Shown here: positions 16,645 to 26,508 of the stretch, piece after piece
Layout: each line of letters starts with the position of its first letter
Numbering within the stretch: the stretch's first letter is position 1
DNA from: an uncultured Bacteroidales bacterium
GTDB taxonomy: Bacteria > Bacteroidota > Bacteroidia > Bacteroidales > Muribaculaceae
Direction of reading: 5' to 3'
Assembly (NCBI GenBank): GCA_949123685.1
Contig: CASBHZ010000018.1
Span: forward strand, 1 to 40,753
DNA length: 40,753 bases
Notes under the pieces: model-generated
Seen by the model: the letters and a program-made list of their open reading frames with translations, nothing else
The model's database searches: none
What the model was told of the DNA's origin: nothing
Translations under genes and position numbers: made by a program

Positions 16645-18030
16645 TTACAATGTAAACATCAATTGCATCTGGATGCGGTTATCACAAGCCGATCCGGCAT
16701 TCCATGTTCCGCGCTTGCCATAAAGATATTCCATGCCTACCTGCAGATATGAAGATATGTTATAGAAAACATTCCCTGCCGCATAGAAACCATATTTATA
16801 ATTATTTATGTTGTCAGGTGCATCCGCCGCCGCAATTGCATAAGGGCCAACGCCCCATATACGGGATTCGGAAACCATTGCATTCACTTGCCATTTCTTG
16901 CTTATATTATATGTAGCCCCCAGAGTGATTCCCATCATCGGAGAAGGAGTCATATGACCCGGCTGGGAATCTTCCGGAACAAACGACAGCGGTTGACCCG
17001 CCAGATCCTGAATATAGGCACCGATACCCTTTCCATAAGCCGCCTGCATATAGAGTATAAGCGGTTCCACCGGATTCAGGTTGCCGCTCAGCATCAATCC
17101 CCAACCCACAGAGTTGCGTCTCTTGCCTTCCAACATGTCGCGATACGCAAAATTACGTATTATACCCGACAGCCGGATACGGTTATAATCAGATGCCGCA
17201 TATTCCACCCACATCGGAATGTCAGGAACGTTCTGATTATATGCCTCGGGGTCTGCTACGGGCTTACCCTCAATCTCTTCCTGACGCCAAGTCTTGAAAT
17301 CATGCCCCCGATAAACACCGTTGGAAGTATAATAATTGGGAATATCCAACCCCGCAGCAAACCGGAATCCATTAAACGAAGGGGAAACATAGCTGACCTC
17401 ATATACTGAAGTAGATACCATTCCGCAAGGTCCTTGAGGATCTATAGTCGGGGGAGACGCTGCCGTGCCGTCTTCAAACAGGGTTGACTTCAGACCTGCA
17501 GTGATCCCCATCCAGGATACATACGCTTTTTTTAACTTAATTGCAGTAGACTCACCATTCGTGCCGAACTTAAGATATCCTGTAACCTGATGTTTTGTTC
17601 CGCCGAACCCAACGATCTGAAAATCTATATTCGCATTGAGAGGATTGATATAAAAATCAGAACGCTTTCCGCTCACAGACGGCACAGGAATCATACCTGT
17701 GATAAAATCTATACCCGCCCCATCCACTTCATAGAGGTCATTACCGAGGTCCGTTCCGATTATAGGGTTTATCTGACCGCCTATAGTCATCACAAACTTA
17801 TTATCCGCCGTCCTCACGGCAAAATGCGGCACCGGAATTGCGGTAGCCTCAACAGGACGTTCCTTTTTAAGAATCTCTTTGACGTCAGGATGGTTTGCCG
17901 TCTTAATAAACTCTACCTTAGAACCGGAAGGCTCATCCCCTTCCCCCTTACCTGCCTGAGACGTCTGGGCACATACACATACAGGCACAAACGTTCCCCA
18001 TAAAGTAAGCAATAAGATTGTGTGTTTCAT
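16645..18030 (-). CDS. DcaP-like trimeric outer membrane porin
   Basis: A signal peptide (about 1-21, ending VCAQ) precedes a 440-residue barrel. After a Ser/Glu/Pro-rich linker, the barrel begins FVMTIGGQINPIIGTDL and continues with strand patterns such as DFQIVGFGGTKHQVTGYLKFGTN and RIRLSGIIRNFAYRD, ending MQLMFTL. This layout fits the DcaP family, trimeric channels for small anionic solutes known from Acinetobacter. The 22-residue N-terminal region after the signal is polar and may form a periplasmic extension. The substrate is unknown. It is divergent from the SusC gene, with 267 bp between, and may share regulation. Confidence 0.75.
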   Translation of the reverse strand: MKHTILLLTLWGTFVPVCVCAQTSQAGKGEGDEPSGSKVEFIKTANHPDVKEILKKERPVEATAIPVPHFAVRTADNKFVMTIGGQINPIIGTDLGNDLYEVDGAGIDFITGMIPVPSVSGKRSDFYINPLNANIDFQIVGFGGTKHQVTGYLKFGTNGESTAIKLKKAYVSWMGITAGLKSTLFEDGTAASPPTIDPQGPCGMVSTSVYEVSYVSPSFNGFRFAAGLDIPNYYTSNGVYRGHDFKTWRQEEIEGKPVADPEAYNQNVPDIPMWVEYAASDYNRIRLSGIIRNFAYRDMLEGKRRNSVGWGLMLSGNLNPVEPLILYMQAAYGKGIGAYIQDLAGQPLSFVPEDSQPGHMTPSPMMGITLGATYNISKKWQVNAMVSESRIWGVGPYAIAAADAPDNINNYKYGFYAAGNVFYNISSYLQVGMEYLYGKRGTWNAGSACDNRIQMQLMFTL

Positions 18031-18086
18031 AGCTGGATGTTTTGACTATAAAACACCCCTTAACATTAATTGGTTTAATTTTTCTG

Positions 18087-18098
18087 TACAAATTTGTA
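18087..18098. promoter_or_regulatory. perfect 12-bp palindrome in the porin/SusC divergent region
   Basis: TACAAATTTGTA is a perfect palindrome. It contains a seven-of-eight match to the minus-strand -7 box (18089-18096), placing it at the porin promoter. It may be an operator or simply an AT-rich promoter core. Confidence 0.35.
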
Positions 18099-18161
18099 TA
18101 TTTTTTAACACTCTCAACCATGTTCTTCAGCATATTTTAGATTATTTTAAATATTTTTATG

Positions 18162-18169
18162 TAATTTCG
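18162..18169 (+). promoter_or_regulatory. possible -7 box of the SusC gene
   Basis: TAATTTCG matches TAnnTTTG at seven of eight positions. It would give a leader of about 120 nt before the ATG at 18298, leaving room for leader control. No SusR-like or sigma/anti-sigma gene is nearby. Confidence 0.25.
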
Positions 18170-18297
18170 CGACAAATAAAAAAATATTATTGTAATATAT
18201 ACCCTGGCGCCCCAATAGGACACCATCAGCATTATTCGGAACAATATATTTACTTACATAAATACCGAACTAACAACTTTTTTAATCTAACCAACCG

Positions 18298-21200
18298 ATG
18301 AAAATCTTTTCATTAAATCTCAAAGTGATGTTAGTTGCCATAATGTTTGCAGGTTTTCCTTCAATTGTGAACACGCAATTCGAGGCAAAAGCGCAGACAC
18401 AGCAGCAAATCACAGTCACAGGTACCGTTAATGACCCGGACGGGCCTTCAATAGGTGCCACAGTACAAGAAAAAGGAGTACCCGGAAACGGAACATCAAC
18501 CGACATCAACGGACGATTCACACTCAAAGTGCGTCCCGGTGCGACATTGCTTATCACCTACATCGGATGCCAGCCAATGGAAGTGAAGGCAGTTCCCGGA
18601 GAAGAAATCAATGTCACACTCCGCTCAAATGAAGAGTTGCTCGATGCCGTTGTAGTAGTCGGCTTCGGCACTCAGAAAAAAGTGAACCTGACAGGTTCTG
18701 TCAGCGTAGCTGACAAAAAAGCGCTGCAGGAGCGTCCCGTAACATCTGCATCACAGGCTCTCCAAGGTGTTGTTCCCGGTCTTCAGATCAATAATTCCAA
18801 CGGTTCGCTCGAAACGAACCCCACTATCAATATCCGTGGTAACGGAACAATCGGTGACGGTTCATCAGGCTCACCCCTCATCCTGATTGACGGTATGGAG
18901 GGTGACCTCAACACCATCAACCCTCAGGACATCGAAAGCGTATCCGTGCTCAAGGATGCTGCCGCCGCCTCAATCTATGGTAGCCGCGCTCCGTTCGGTG
19001 TCATACTTGTGACAACGAAAAAGGGTTCCGAGGGTAAACCGGTCATCAACTACAACAACTCTTTCAGATGGAGTTCGCTCATCAACATGGCTCACACCAT
19101 GGATTCATTCACATTCGCCAAATATTTCAACGACGGATGTATGAACACACCCGGTTGGGGACCGCATTTCAACGAAGAATGGTTCCAGAGGATATATGAC
19201 TATTACACCGGCAAAAGCGACGTTACAATGATCGAAGATCCCAACAACCCCGGTTACTGGCAAGAACCTTATTCTTCGGGTAGCGCGAACGTCGACTGGT
19301 ATGACGCCATGTATAAAGACTCCAACTTCTCAAATGAGCACAACCTCAGCGTGAGTGGAGGAACATCCAAAATCAACTATTACCTCTCCGGCAATTTCCT
19401 CAACCAACCCGGTATGATCGACTGGGGTAACGAAGGAATGAAGAGATACACCCTGACAGGTAAATTCAACGCCGAGCTTTACAAATGGCTGTCTGTAGGC
19501 TTCTCCACAAGATGGATCCGCCGTGACTACAACCGTCCTGCTGCGTTGACTTCCAACCTGTATCAAGTCCTCGGACGTCAGGGATGGCCGGTAATTCCGA
19601 TCTACGATCCCAACGGCAATTTCTATGATTCTCCCTCACCCATCTACGCCATGGAGAAAGGTGGAAACGACCGCACTCAAAGCGACGACAACTACAATCA
19701 GATCAACCTTATCTTCAAACCGCTCAAAGGTTGGGACATACATGCCGAGTTCAACTACCGTGTTTTCTCTCAGACCCGTCATTGGGATTCACAGATGATC
19801 TATAATTACGATGTCAATGGAAACCCGTACATCTACAATAAGAACTCTAACGTACACGAAGATTACAAGAAAGAGAACTTCCTGAACTGGAACATATATT
19901 CAAACTACGACTTCACATTGGCAGAGAAAAATAATTTCCATGTGATGCTCGGTTTCCAGAGCGAAAACCTCAAACAGAAAGTGTATGGTCTGCAGCGCAA
20001 CGGCATCCTCGTGCCCGGACTCCCTGTAGTAGACCTTACATCTGGTGTTTCTTACGATGGAGTTGAACAGACACCGAGCGTGAACGGAGCGGACTATGAA
20101 TGGAGCACCGCCGGTTTCTTCGGACGTATAAACTATAACTATGACAGCCGCTATCTTGCCGAGTTTAACCTTCGTTACGATGGAACTTCCCGCTTCCGTC
20201 AGAACCGCCGCTGGATATGGCTTCCTTCTGCATCTTTAGGATGGAACATAGCTCAGGAGAAATTCTGGGAGCCAATCACTCCTTACGTCAATCACCTTAA
20301 GCTAAGGGCTTCATATGGTGTGCTTGGAAACCAGAACACCAAAGACTGGTATCAGACCTACCGCATAATCGGCATCGGCATAGCAAACGGCGGTTGGTTG
20401 CAGAATGGACTCAAGCCCAACACTGTCGGCTTCCCGTCACTTGTCAGCCAGCTTCTAACATGGGAGAAAGTACATTCATGGAACTTCGGTCTTGACTGGG
20501 GACTCTTCAATAACCGCCTCACCGGTAGCTTCGAATACTTTATCCGCGACACCAAGAACATGGTAGGTCCCGGAGCCGAACTCCCCGGAACTTTAGGCAC
20601 AGGCGTCCCCAAAGTTAACAACACCGACCTCCGTTCACATGGATGGGATCTTGAAATAGCATGGAACGACCAGCTCGCATGCGGACTCAGCTATGGCGCA
20701 CGCTTCGTTCTTTCTGATGCTCGCACCAAAATTACAAAATATAGCAACAACCCGTCAAAAGATCTTGGCACTTATATACAAGGACGCTACACCGGCGAAA
20801 TCTGGGGTTACGAGACAATCGGCATTGCAAAGACAAACGAAGAGATGAATGCTCACCTTGCAACCCTCCCCAACGGCGGACAAGATGCTATCGGCTCAAA
20901 CCTGGGAGCTGGCGACATAATGTATGCCGACCTTAACGGAGATGGAAAAATCGATAATGGAGCATATACACTCGACAATCACGGAGACCTCAAGTTGCTT
21001 GGAAACAACACTCCAAGATACTTCTTCTCTCTCGACCTTACCGGTGCATGGAAAGGATTCGACCTCCGCGTCTTCTTCCAAGGAGTGATGAAACGCGACT
21101 ACTGGCAGGGCAGCAACTACTTCTGGGGAATTTCCGACAATATGTGGTGGTCACAGGGTCTAACCGGTCATCGCGACTATTTCCGCGACGAGAGCACATG

Positions 21201-21543
21201 GTCTGTAGCTAACGGATGGGACACCCCGAATCTGGATTCATATTATCCACGTCCCGTGTTTGACGGACAATGGAAGAACCGCCAGACTCAGTCAAAATAC
21301 CTTCAGGATGCCTCTTACATACGTCTGAAGAACCTTCAGGTAGGTTACACCCTCCCCTCTTCACTGACACAGAAGATAGCTCTCGACAAAGTTCGCATCT
21401 ACTTCTCTGCCGAAAACCTTTGGACCGGCACCAAGCTTAGCAAGCTCTTCGATCCTGAGACCATCGACGACCCGTATGGCTGGGGCGGTTGCGCATATCC
21501 GCTGTCGCGCACATACTCATTCGGTATAAGCGTTACCCTTTAA
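18298..21543 (+). CDS. SusC/RagA-type TonB-dependent outer membrane transporter
   Basis: This 1081-residue protein imports bound glycans or peptides across the outer membrane, powered by TonB. A signal peptide (about 1-33) is followed by a carboxypeptidase-regulatory-like domain (about 38-112, ITVTGTVND...GRFTLKVRPGATLLITYIGC). Next come the DAVVVVGFGTQKKVNLTGSV box and the plug (about 120-235, RPVTSASQALQGVVPGLQI, VLKDAAAASIYGSRAPFGVILVTTK). The rest is the 22-strand barrel, ending YSFGISVTL. It is 22 bp before its SusD partner. No CAZyme follows directly, so the substrate cannot be read from this operon; the nearby GH109 and kinase suggest GalNAc glycans. Confidence 0.96.
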   Translation: MKIFSLNLKVMLVAIMFAGFPSIVNTQFEAKAQTQQQITVTGTVNDPDGPSIGATVQEKGVPGNGTSTDINGRFTLKVRPGATLLITYIGCQPMEVKAVPGEEINVTLRSNEELLDAVVVVGFGTQKKVNLTGSVSVADKKALQERPVTSASQALQGVVPGLQINNSNGSLETNPTINIRGNGTIGDGSSGSPLILIDGMEGDLNTINPQDIESVSVLKDAAAASIYGSRAPFGVILVTTKKGSEGKPVINYNNSFRWSSLINMAHTMDSFTFAKYFNDGCMNTPGWGPHFNEEWFQRIYDYYTGKSDVTMIEDPNNPGYWQEPYSSGSANVDWYDAMYKDSNFSNEHNLSVSGGTSKINYYLSGNFLNQPGMIDWGNEGMKRYTLTGKFNAELYKWLSVGFSTRWIRRDYNRPAALTSNLYQVLGRQGWPVIPIYDPNGNFYDSPSPIYAMEKGGNDRTQSDDNYNQINLIFKPLKGWDIHAEFNYRVFSQTRHWDSQMIYNYDVNGNPYIYNKNSNVHEDYKKENFLNWNIYSNYDFTLAEKNNFHVMLGFQSENLKQKVYGLQRNGILVPGLPVVDLTSGVSYDGVEQTPSVNGADYEWSTAGFFGRINYNYDSRYLAEFNLRYDGTSRFRQNRRWIWLPSASLGWNIAQEKFWEPITPYVNHLKLRASYGVLGNQNTKDWYQTYRIIGIGIANGGWLQNGLKPNTVGFPSLVSQLLTWEKVHSWNFGLDWGLFNNRLTGSFEYFIRDTKNMVGPGAELPGTLGTGVPKVNNTDLRSHGWDLEIAWNDQLACGLSYGARFVLSDARTKITKYSNNPSKDLGTYIQGRYTGEIWGYETIGIAKTNEEMNAHLATLPNGGQDAIGSNLGAGDIMYADLNGDGKIDNGAYTLDNHGDLKLLGNNTPRYFFSLDLTGAWKGFDLRVFFQGVMKRDYWQGSNYFWGISDNMWWSQGLTGHRDYFRDESTWSVANGWDTPNLDSYYPRPVFDGQWKNRQTQSKYLQDASYIRLKNLQVGYTLPSSLTQKIALDKVRIYFSAENLWTGTKLSKLFDPETIDDPYGWGGCAYPLSRTYSFGISVTL

Positions 21544-21565
21544 TCCTATCTAACAACTTACCAAA

Positions 21566-23602
21566 ATGAAATTCAATATATATATCAAGACCGCCCTTTT
21601 AATGGCGGCTGCTGGGTCGATGACCTCCTGCAACGATTTTCTTGACAAGGAGCCGACATCACAAGTTACCCCGGAGAAATATTTTAATGACGAGGCTTCG
21701 TTGCAATATTATGCCAACAACATGTACACAATCCTGACCTCCCACGGAAACTGGAGCTACGGCATGTATGGCAACGACAACAACACCGACAACCAGATCG
21801 GTCTGAACTATAGCGACATATTTGTTCCAGGCAAATGGAAAACCTCCCTTACCGATGGCAGCTGGACTTTCACCAACATAAACACCATCAACTATTTCTT
21901 TGATGAGGTCCTACCCAAATATGAAGCGGGGGCAATCTCCGGAAACGCAGCAAACATAAAACGTTATATCGGAGAGATGCATTTCTTCCGTGCATATCAG
22001 TATTATTCGTTGTTGAGATCATTCGGAGACTTCCCCATCATAGAGCACGCACTCTCTTCTGATGACGAAGCCGCCCTTGTAAGCGCCAGCAAACGCTATC
22101 CACGCAATGAAGTGGCACGCTTCATACTCAAGGATCTTGATCGCGCATATGAACTGATTGAAGGCAACAAGGCATCAAAAACTCGCCTGAATGCCGATGT
22201 GGTCAAGCTATTCAAATCACGCGTAGCACTTTTCGAAGGCTCTTGGCTCAAGAACTTCGCAGGCACCGCATTTGTACCCGGTTCACAAGATTGGCCCGGA
22301 AAGGATAAGAACCCGGACTTTGCATATCCCACGGGATCTGTAGAAGCTGAAGCCAACTGGTTCTTCGAGCAGGCTATCTCCGCTGCAAAAGACGTTGCCG
22401 ACGCCCACATAAACGGGCTCGCCCAGAACACCGGCAAAGTTCCCGGTGACGTTGCCCCATGGGATGACGCAAGCATAACCACTGTAGGAGCAGCCGAGGC
22501 ACTCAATCCCTGGCTCGCCATGTTTGGCACCATGAGCTTGGAAAACTACGATGAGGTTCTCATGTGGCGTCAATATAGCCAGGCTCTCGGTGTTGTGCAC
22601 AACGTGGTTGTAATGGCACAGCGCGGCAACTACGGCATTGGCGTGACACGCGGACTTGTAGACGCATTCCCCATGGCAAACGGATTGCCCATCTATGCAA
22701 GCAACGATTACAAGGGCGACAACACTATTCACGATGTCAGGACAGACCGTGACCCCCGCCTGTTCGTTCTCCTCAAAGAACCAGGACAGAAGAATGTTCT
22801 TGTTGCCAACAGCGCAGGTTCACACGCGAATCCGACAGAGGGATATCCAAACATCCTTGAGTCTAACGCTGAAAATAACTATGCAACCGGATATGCGCTC
22901 CGCAAAGGCAATTATTATGATGCCATACAATGCTCAAACGGCAATAACTACACTGCATGTCCGGTATTCCGCAGCGTTGAGGCTTTGCTCAACTACATTG
23001 AGGCATATTACGAAAGATACGGCAACCTGGATGCCAACGCTGATCGCTATTGGAAAGCGATACGCGGACGCCACGCCGGCATGGATACAGACTACCAGAA
23101 GACAATCGGAGCAACCGACATGTCTCAGGAAGCTAAAGGCGACTGGGGTGCATACACCGCAGGGCAGCTTATTGACCAGACTCGCTATAACATCCGTCGC
23201 GAACGTCGTCTCGAACTTATTGCCGACGGTCTCCGTTACGCCGACCTTTGTCGCTGGCGCGCAATGGACCAGATGATCACCACCGGATACCACACAGAAG
23301 GATTCCATATTTGGAACACCCCGATGCAGGAATGGTACAAAGGCAGTGACGACAAGGATCCGTACAAGAAGCTAAGGGAAACAATATCTTCAAGTTCGAT
23401 CAGCGAATATTATCGTCCACATGAATCCAAGACTTCAAGTGAAGTAATGGGAGGTCTTAAATGGACAATGGCACAATACCTCCGTCCCGTACCTATCAAA
23501 GAGATGATGCTTACCGCACCGGACCACACTACTCCCTCGTTGTCAATAATCCACCAGAATCCTTATTGGCCATCAGAACCCAACATGGCTGCAACCAAGT
23601 AA
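21566..23602 (+). CDS. SusD/RagB-type surface glycan-binding lipoprotein
   Basis: This 678-residue lipoprotein caps the SusC barrel and captures ligand. The lipobox is SMTSC with acylated Cys22, followed by NDFLDKEPTSQVTPEKYF, the typical SusD opening. The helical TPR-like core contains RAYQYYSLLRSFGDFPI (about 136-152) and VKLFKSRVALFEGSW; the C-terminal half contains RRERRLELIADGLRYADLCRWRAMD, the strongest SusD signature. It is somewhat longer than the common 550 residues, with insertions in the ligand-binding half. It forms a two-gene operon with the SusC gene and is closed by a very stable hairpin. Confidence 0.96.
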   Translation: MKFNIYIKTALLMAAAGSMTSCNDFLDKEPTSQVTPEKYFNDEASLQYYANNMYTILTSHGNWSYGMYGNDNNTDNQIGLNYSDIFVPGKWKTSLTDGSWTFTNINTINYFFDEVLPKYEAGAISGNAANIKRYIGEMHFFRAYQYYSLLRSFGDFPIIEHALSSDDEAALVSASKRYPRNEVARFILKDLDRAYELIEGNKASKTRLNADVVKLFKSRVALFEGSWLKNFAGTAFVPGSQDWPGKDKNPDFAYPTGSVEAEANWFFEQAISAAKDVADAHINGLAQNTGKVPGDVAPWDDASITTVGAAEALNPWLAMFGTMSLENYDEVLMWRQYSQALGVVHNVVVMAQRGNYGIGVTRGLVDAFPMANGLPIYASNDYKGDNTIHDVRTDRDPRLFVLLKEPGQKNVLVANSAGSHANPTEGYPNILESNAENNYATGYALRKGNYYDAIQCSNGNNYTACPVFRSVEALLNYIEAYYERYGNLDANADRYWKAIRGRHAGMDTDYQKTIGATDMSQEAKGDWGAYTAGQLIDQTRYNIRRERRLELIADGLRYADLCRWRAMDQMITTGYHTEGFHIWNTPMQEWYKGSDDKDPYKKLRETISSSSISEYYRPHESKTSSEVMGGLKWTMAQYLRPVPIKEMMLTAPDHTTPSLSIIHQNPYWPSEPNMAATK

Positions 23603-23618
23603 GGACCGGCATAAAACT

Positions 23619-23673
23619 GTAAATAATAAGGAGATTGATACGGAAGTTCCGTATCAATCTCCTTATTATTTAC
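23619..23673 (+). terminator. 27-bp perfect hairpin closing the SusCD operon
   Basis: Arms 23619-23645 and 23647-23673 pair perfectly around one central base. The 5' arm is A-rich, so the 3' arm ends in a U-rich run (CCTTATTATTTAC), as in a bidirectional rho-independent terminator. A near copy of the end, ATTATTTACACCC, recurs about 18 bp further on (around 23683-23695). Confidence 0.8.
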
Positions 23674-23712
23674 ACCCCTCAATTATTTACACCCTCTCAA
23701 ACATTATTTAGA

Positions 23713-25047
23713 TTATAAGAATTGAGTCAAATATACAGGTAACAAAGTGGTGTCCTTGTCTTTCTTGAAATCTTTAGTGTATATCAGATATTTATCTCGG
23801 ATACGATGTGAGAATTTTTTCACAAACTCATCAATTGAAGGATGCGTATTATAGCCACCGGATTTTACTTCCAAAGGACAGATTTTATTGTCACGACTAA
23901 TCAAGAAATCAATCTCGTAACTATGGTTTGATGTTTCAGAAGGGAATGTATAATAATAAAGTTCATCTCCGATCATTCTTAATGTCTGAGCTACCATATT
24001 CTCAAACAAATATCCAAGGTTGGTATCAAGTTTATCACTAAGTAATTTTTGATATATAATATTGTCAACTGCTCTTTTATCATTGAAAATATGAGTTACA
24101 AATAATCCGGTGTCATTCATATATAATTTGAATTTTTCCAGATTCTTTGTCAAAGACATTCCCACATTAGGATCATCGCAATGATTAGCCACGTTAACCA
24201 TCATACTTGCTTTCATGTCTTCCAGGATAGGTAAAATATTCTCTGCACGTTGGTTTTCAATCACACTCGACACCTGAAACCTACTTCCACCATGAGAAAG
24301 TTGTGCCGCAATATTTCCGAACATCATAGAGGCTCTGCCTGTGGCATCAATTTTCCGCATATCAGATTCATACAAAGCAAGTATGGTTCGCTTCATTTCA
24401 TCTACACGAACAAAATTATTGGTTTCCAGATATTCCTTTACAGCCTGAGGCATACCACCTATAAGCATATACAGACGATAATCACGCAACATCTGTCGAC
24501 ACACTGCATCACCCATCGCTTGTTTATTAACGAAACAGTTTTTTAACAGAGGGACTGATACAGAATCACCTAACGCCCACCTAAATTCTTCATAATCCAT
24601 CGGAAACATCTCAATAATAGTTTCTTCACTCGGAATGACAATCCTTTCTGTGTATTTGCGGATACCTATGAGTGAGCCGGTTTCTATATAATCATATCTG
24701 TGATCAGCCACCAGATGTTTGATTGCCTGACGTGCCAACGGTGCTAATTGAACTTCATCAAATATAATGACCGAATTACGTTCATGCAGTTCGACCTTAT
24801 AAATCATTTGTAGTTGCAAGAATAGGAAATTTAGGTCAGAGATATCGTTGAACAAATCCACGGTTTGCCTGGATGCCTTTGAAAAATCAATCAATATATA
24901 TGATTTATATTCATTACGAGCGAATTCTTCCACAATAGTAGATTTTCCGACACGTCGAGCTCCTTTGACAAGTAATGCCCTTTTTCCATTAGAACTTTCT
25001 TTCCAAGATTGTATCTGACTATATATCTTGCGCTTAAAATTAATCAT
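23713..25047 (-). CDS. AAA_14/DUF4143 ATPase
   Basis: This 444-residue protein has an N-terminal AAA_14 domain with Walker A KGARRVGKST (about 28-37) and Walker B SVIIFDEVQLAP (about 92-103). The C-terminal DUF4143 part ends in a restriction-endonuclease-like segment: YEIDFLISRDNKICPLEVKSGG, with the D...E-x-K residues of a PD-(D/E)xK fold. The family is abundant in gut Bacteroidales and often occurs as isolated, mobile-looking genes; its role is not settled. Here it is AT-rich compared with its neighbours and reads against them, between a SusCD operon and sugar-metabolism genes, suggesting insertion. Upstream is a weak -7 box (25076-25083). Confidence 0.93.
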   Translation of the reverse strand: MINFKRKIYSQIQSWKESSNGKRALLVKGARRVGKSTIVEEFARNEYKSYILIDFSKASRQTVDLFNDISDLNFLFLQLQMIYKVELHERNSVIIFDEVQLAPLARQAIKHLVADHRYDYIETGSLIGIRKYTERIVIPSEETIIEMFPMDYEEFRWALGDSVSVPLLKNCFVNKQAMGDAVCRQMLRDYRLYMLIGGMPQAVKEYLETNNFVRVDEMKRTILALYESDMRKIDATGRASMMFGNIAAQLSHGGSRFQVSSVIENQRAENILPILEDMKASMMVNVANHCDDPNVGMSLTKNLEKFKLYMNDTGLFVTHIFNDKRAVDNIIYQKLLSDKLDTNLGYLFENMVAQTLRMIGDELYYYTFPSETSNHSYEIDFLISRDNKICPLEVKSGGYNTHPSIDEFVKKFSHRIRDKYLIYTKDFKKDKDTTLLPVYLTQFL

Positions 25048-25390
25048 ATCGCAAATTCTCTTGTTTAATGCGATATAAAATTAGCAAAATCCCATAATTT
25101 ACGCAAGAAAATTTCAACAAAATCCCCAATTTGCCATCACCATTGGTGATAAAAAACATTTTCAAAACGAACATTCAGAGCATCAAACAGGCAACGGATA
25201 GGAAGTTATTAGAACCCTTAACTCTTTTCAAACGCAGATTTTAGTCTGAAAAAAGCACTCTGACGAATAATGTCTATCTCTCCTAACTATCAACACCTTA
25301 CTTTATTTTCCAAATCTATGCTGTAATCTCAAAAATTCTGGTTATTTTTGTATACTGAATTGATTCATATGTGCATTTGCACTGACAGAC
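25048..25390. other. 343-bp AT-rich intergenic region
   Basis: This gap separates the divergent ATPase and kinase genes. I see a weak minus-strand -7 box TAATTTTA (25083-25076) for the ATPase and a plus-strand box TATTTTTG (25343-25350) for the kinase. There is no RNA gene, no long repeat and no convincing reading frame. Confidence 0.5.
25343..25350 (+). promoter_or_regulatory. -7 box TATTTTTG of the kinase/GH109 genes
   Basis: TATTTTTG is a full TAnnTTTG match. Transcription would start near 25356, before both possible kinase starts (25391 and 25427). Confidence 0.5.
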
Positions 25391-26497
25391 ATGAATCGGT
25401 CTTGTGACAAACCAATATTAACACGCATGTCTCCGACCCCATTACCACCTGACATACTTGCCGCGGCATCACTATTCCGTATTTCCGGCACACCGGAAAT
25501 CGCGACAACGTTGGGCAACGGACTGATCAACGATACATACCTGGTTACAACATCCGACAACAGGCAATATGTGCTTCAACGCATCAATTCTTCGGTTTTC
25601 AAAGATCCCGAAGCACTTCAAAACAACCTGAAACTTATTTCAGATCACATTCGCAAGTCGCTTGAGCGGGAACAAACTGAAGATATAGAACGCCGCATAA
25701 TCACAACAGTAGACACAACCGGTGGCAAAAGATTCGCAAACGTTAATGGCGAAATCTGGCGTATGACCCATTATATATCCGGTTCACACACCGTTGAGAA
25801 TGTAACTCCCGAGATGGCACGCCTGACCGGAATGGCATTCGCAAGGTTTCATAAATACCTCTCTACTGATGACGCCCCTGAATTATCAGAAACCATACCT
25901 GATTTTCATAATCTTGATTATCGGATTTCCCAATTGCGTAATGCCGTGGCAACCGACAGTGCCGACAGGCTTCAATGGGTTGCAGACATCGTGGAGTACC
26001 TCCTCTCAAGAAGCGAAGAGATGTTGCTCGCCGAAAGGCTTCATGAACAAGGCAAATTGCCTAAAAGGATAGCCCACTGCGACACAAAAGTAAACAATAT
26101 ACTCTTTGACCAAGACGGAAGCATATTATGTGTAATAGATCTGGACACTACAATGCCGGGATTCCTATTCTCCGACTTCGGTGACTTCGTGCGCACTGCC
26201 TGCAACACAGGCAAAGAAGATGACGAAGACCTATCCGCAATATCCGTTGACATGAATATTTACGCAGCTTTCAAGGAAGGATACCTCACAGAGGCTGATT
26301 TCCTTACAGAGACTGAACGTGAATTGCTCCCATATGGTGCAAAAAGGTTGACATACATGCAGTCTGTCAGATTCCTGACCGACTATATAAATGGAGACAT
26401 ATATTATAAGACAACATATCCCGAACACAATCTCATACGCACGAGAGCACAGATAAAACTACTTCACGAAATAGACACACATTTTAATGACATGTAA
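25391..26497 (+). CDS. NahK-like sugar 1-kinase (phosphotransferase family)
   Basis: This protein has the aminoglycoside-phosphotransferase (APH) fold. GNGLINDTYLV and YVLQRINSSVF closely resemble the opening of N-acetylhexosamine 1-kinase (NahK), which phosphorylates GlcNAc or GalNAc at C1. The catalytic loop is HCDTKVNNILF (Asp as base, Asn for metal) and the second metal motif is VIDLDT. It is followed 11 bp later by a GH109-type enzyme that would release GalNAc, supporting a GalNAc 1-kinase. The start may be 25391 or Met13 at 25427, where similarity begins; 25391 gives 368 residues. Sugar specificity is inference. Confidence 0.82.
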   Translation: MNRSCDKPILTRMSPTPLPPDILAAASLFRISGTPEIATTLGNGLINDTYLVTTSDNRQYVLQRINSSVFKDPEALQNNLKLISDHIRKSLEREQTEDIERRIITTVDTTGGKRFANVNGEIWRMTHYISGSHTVENVTPEMARLTGMAFARFHKYLSTDDAPELSETIPDFHNLDYRISQLRNAVATDSADRLQWVADIVEYLLSRSEEMLLAERLHEQGKLPKRIAHCDTKVNNILFDQDGSILCVIDLDTTMPGFLFSDFGDFVRTACNTGKEDDEDLSAISVDMNIYAAFKEGYLTEADFLTETERELLPYGAKRLTYMQSVRFLTDYINGDIYYKTTYPEHNLIRTRAQIKLLHEIDTHFNDM

Positions 26498-26508
26498 ATT
26501 GGAAAATA

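Noticed and set aside
22096..22732. two frames (145 and 149 residues) antisense to the SusD gene
   Set aside because: Both are inside the SusD coding region and lack features.
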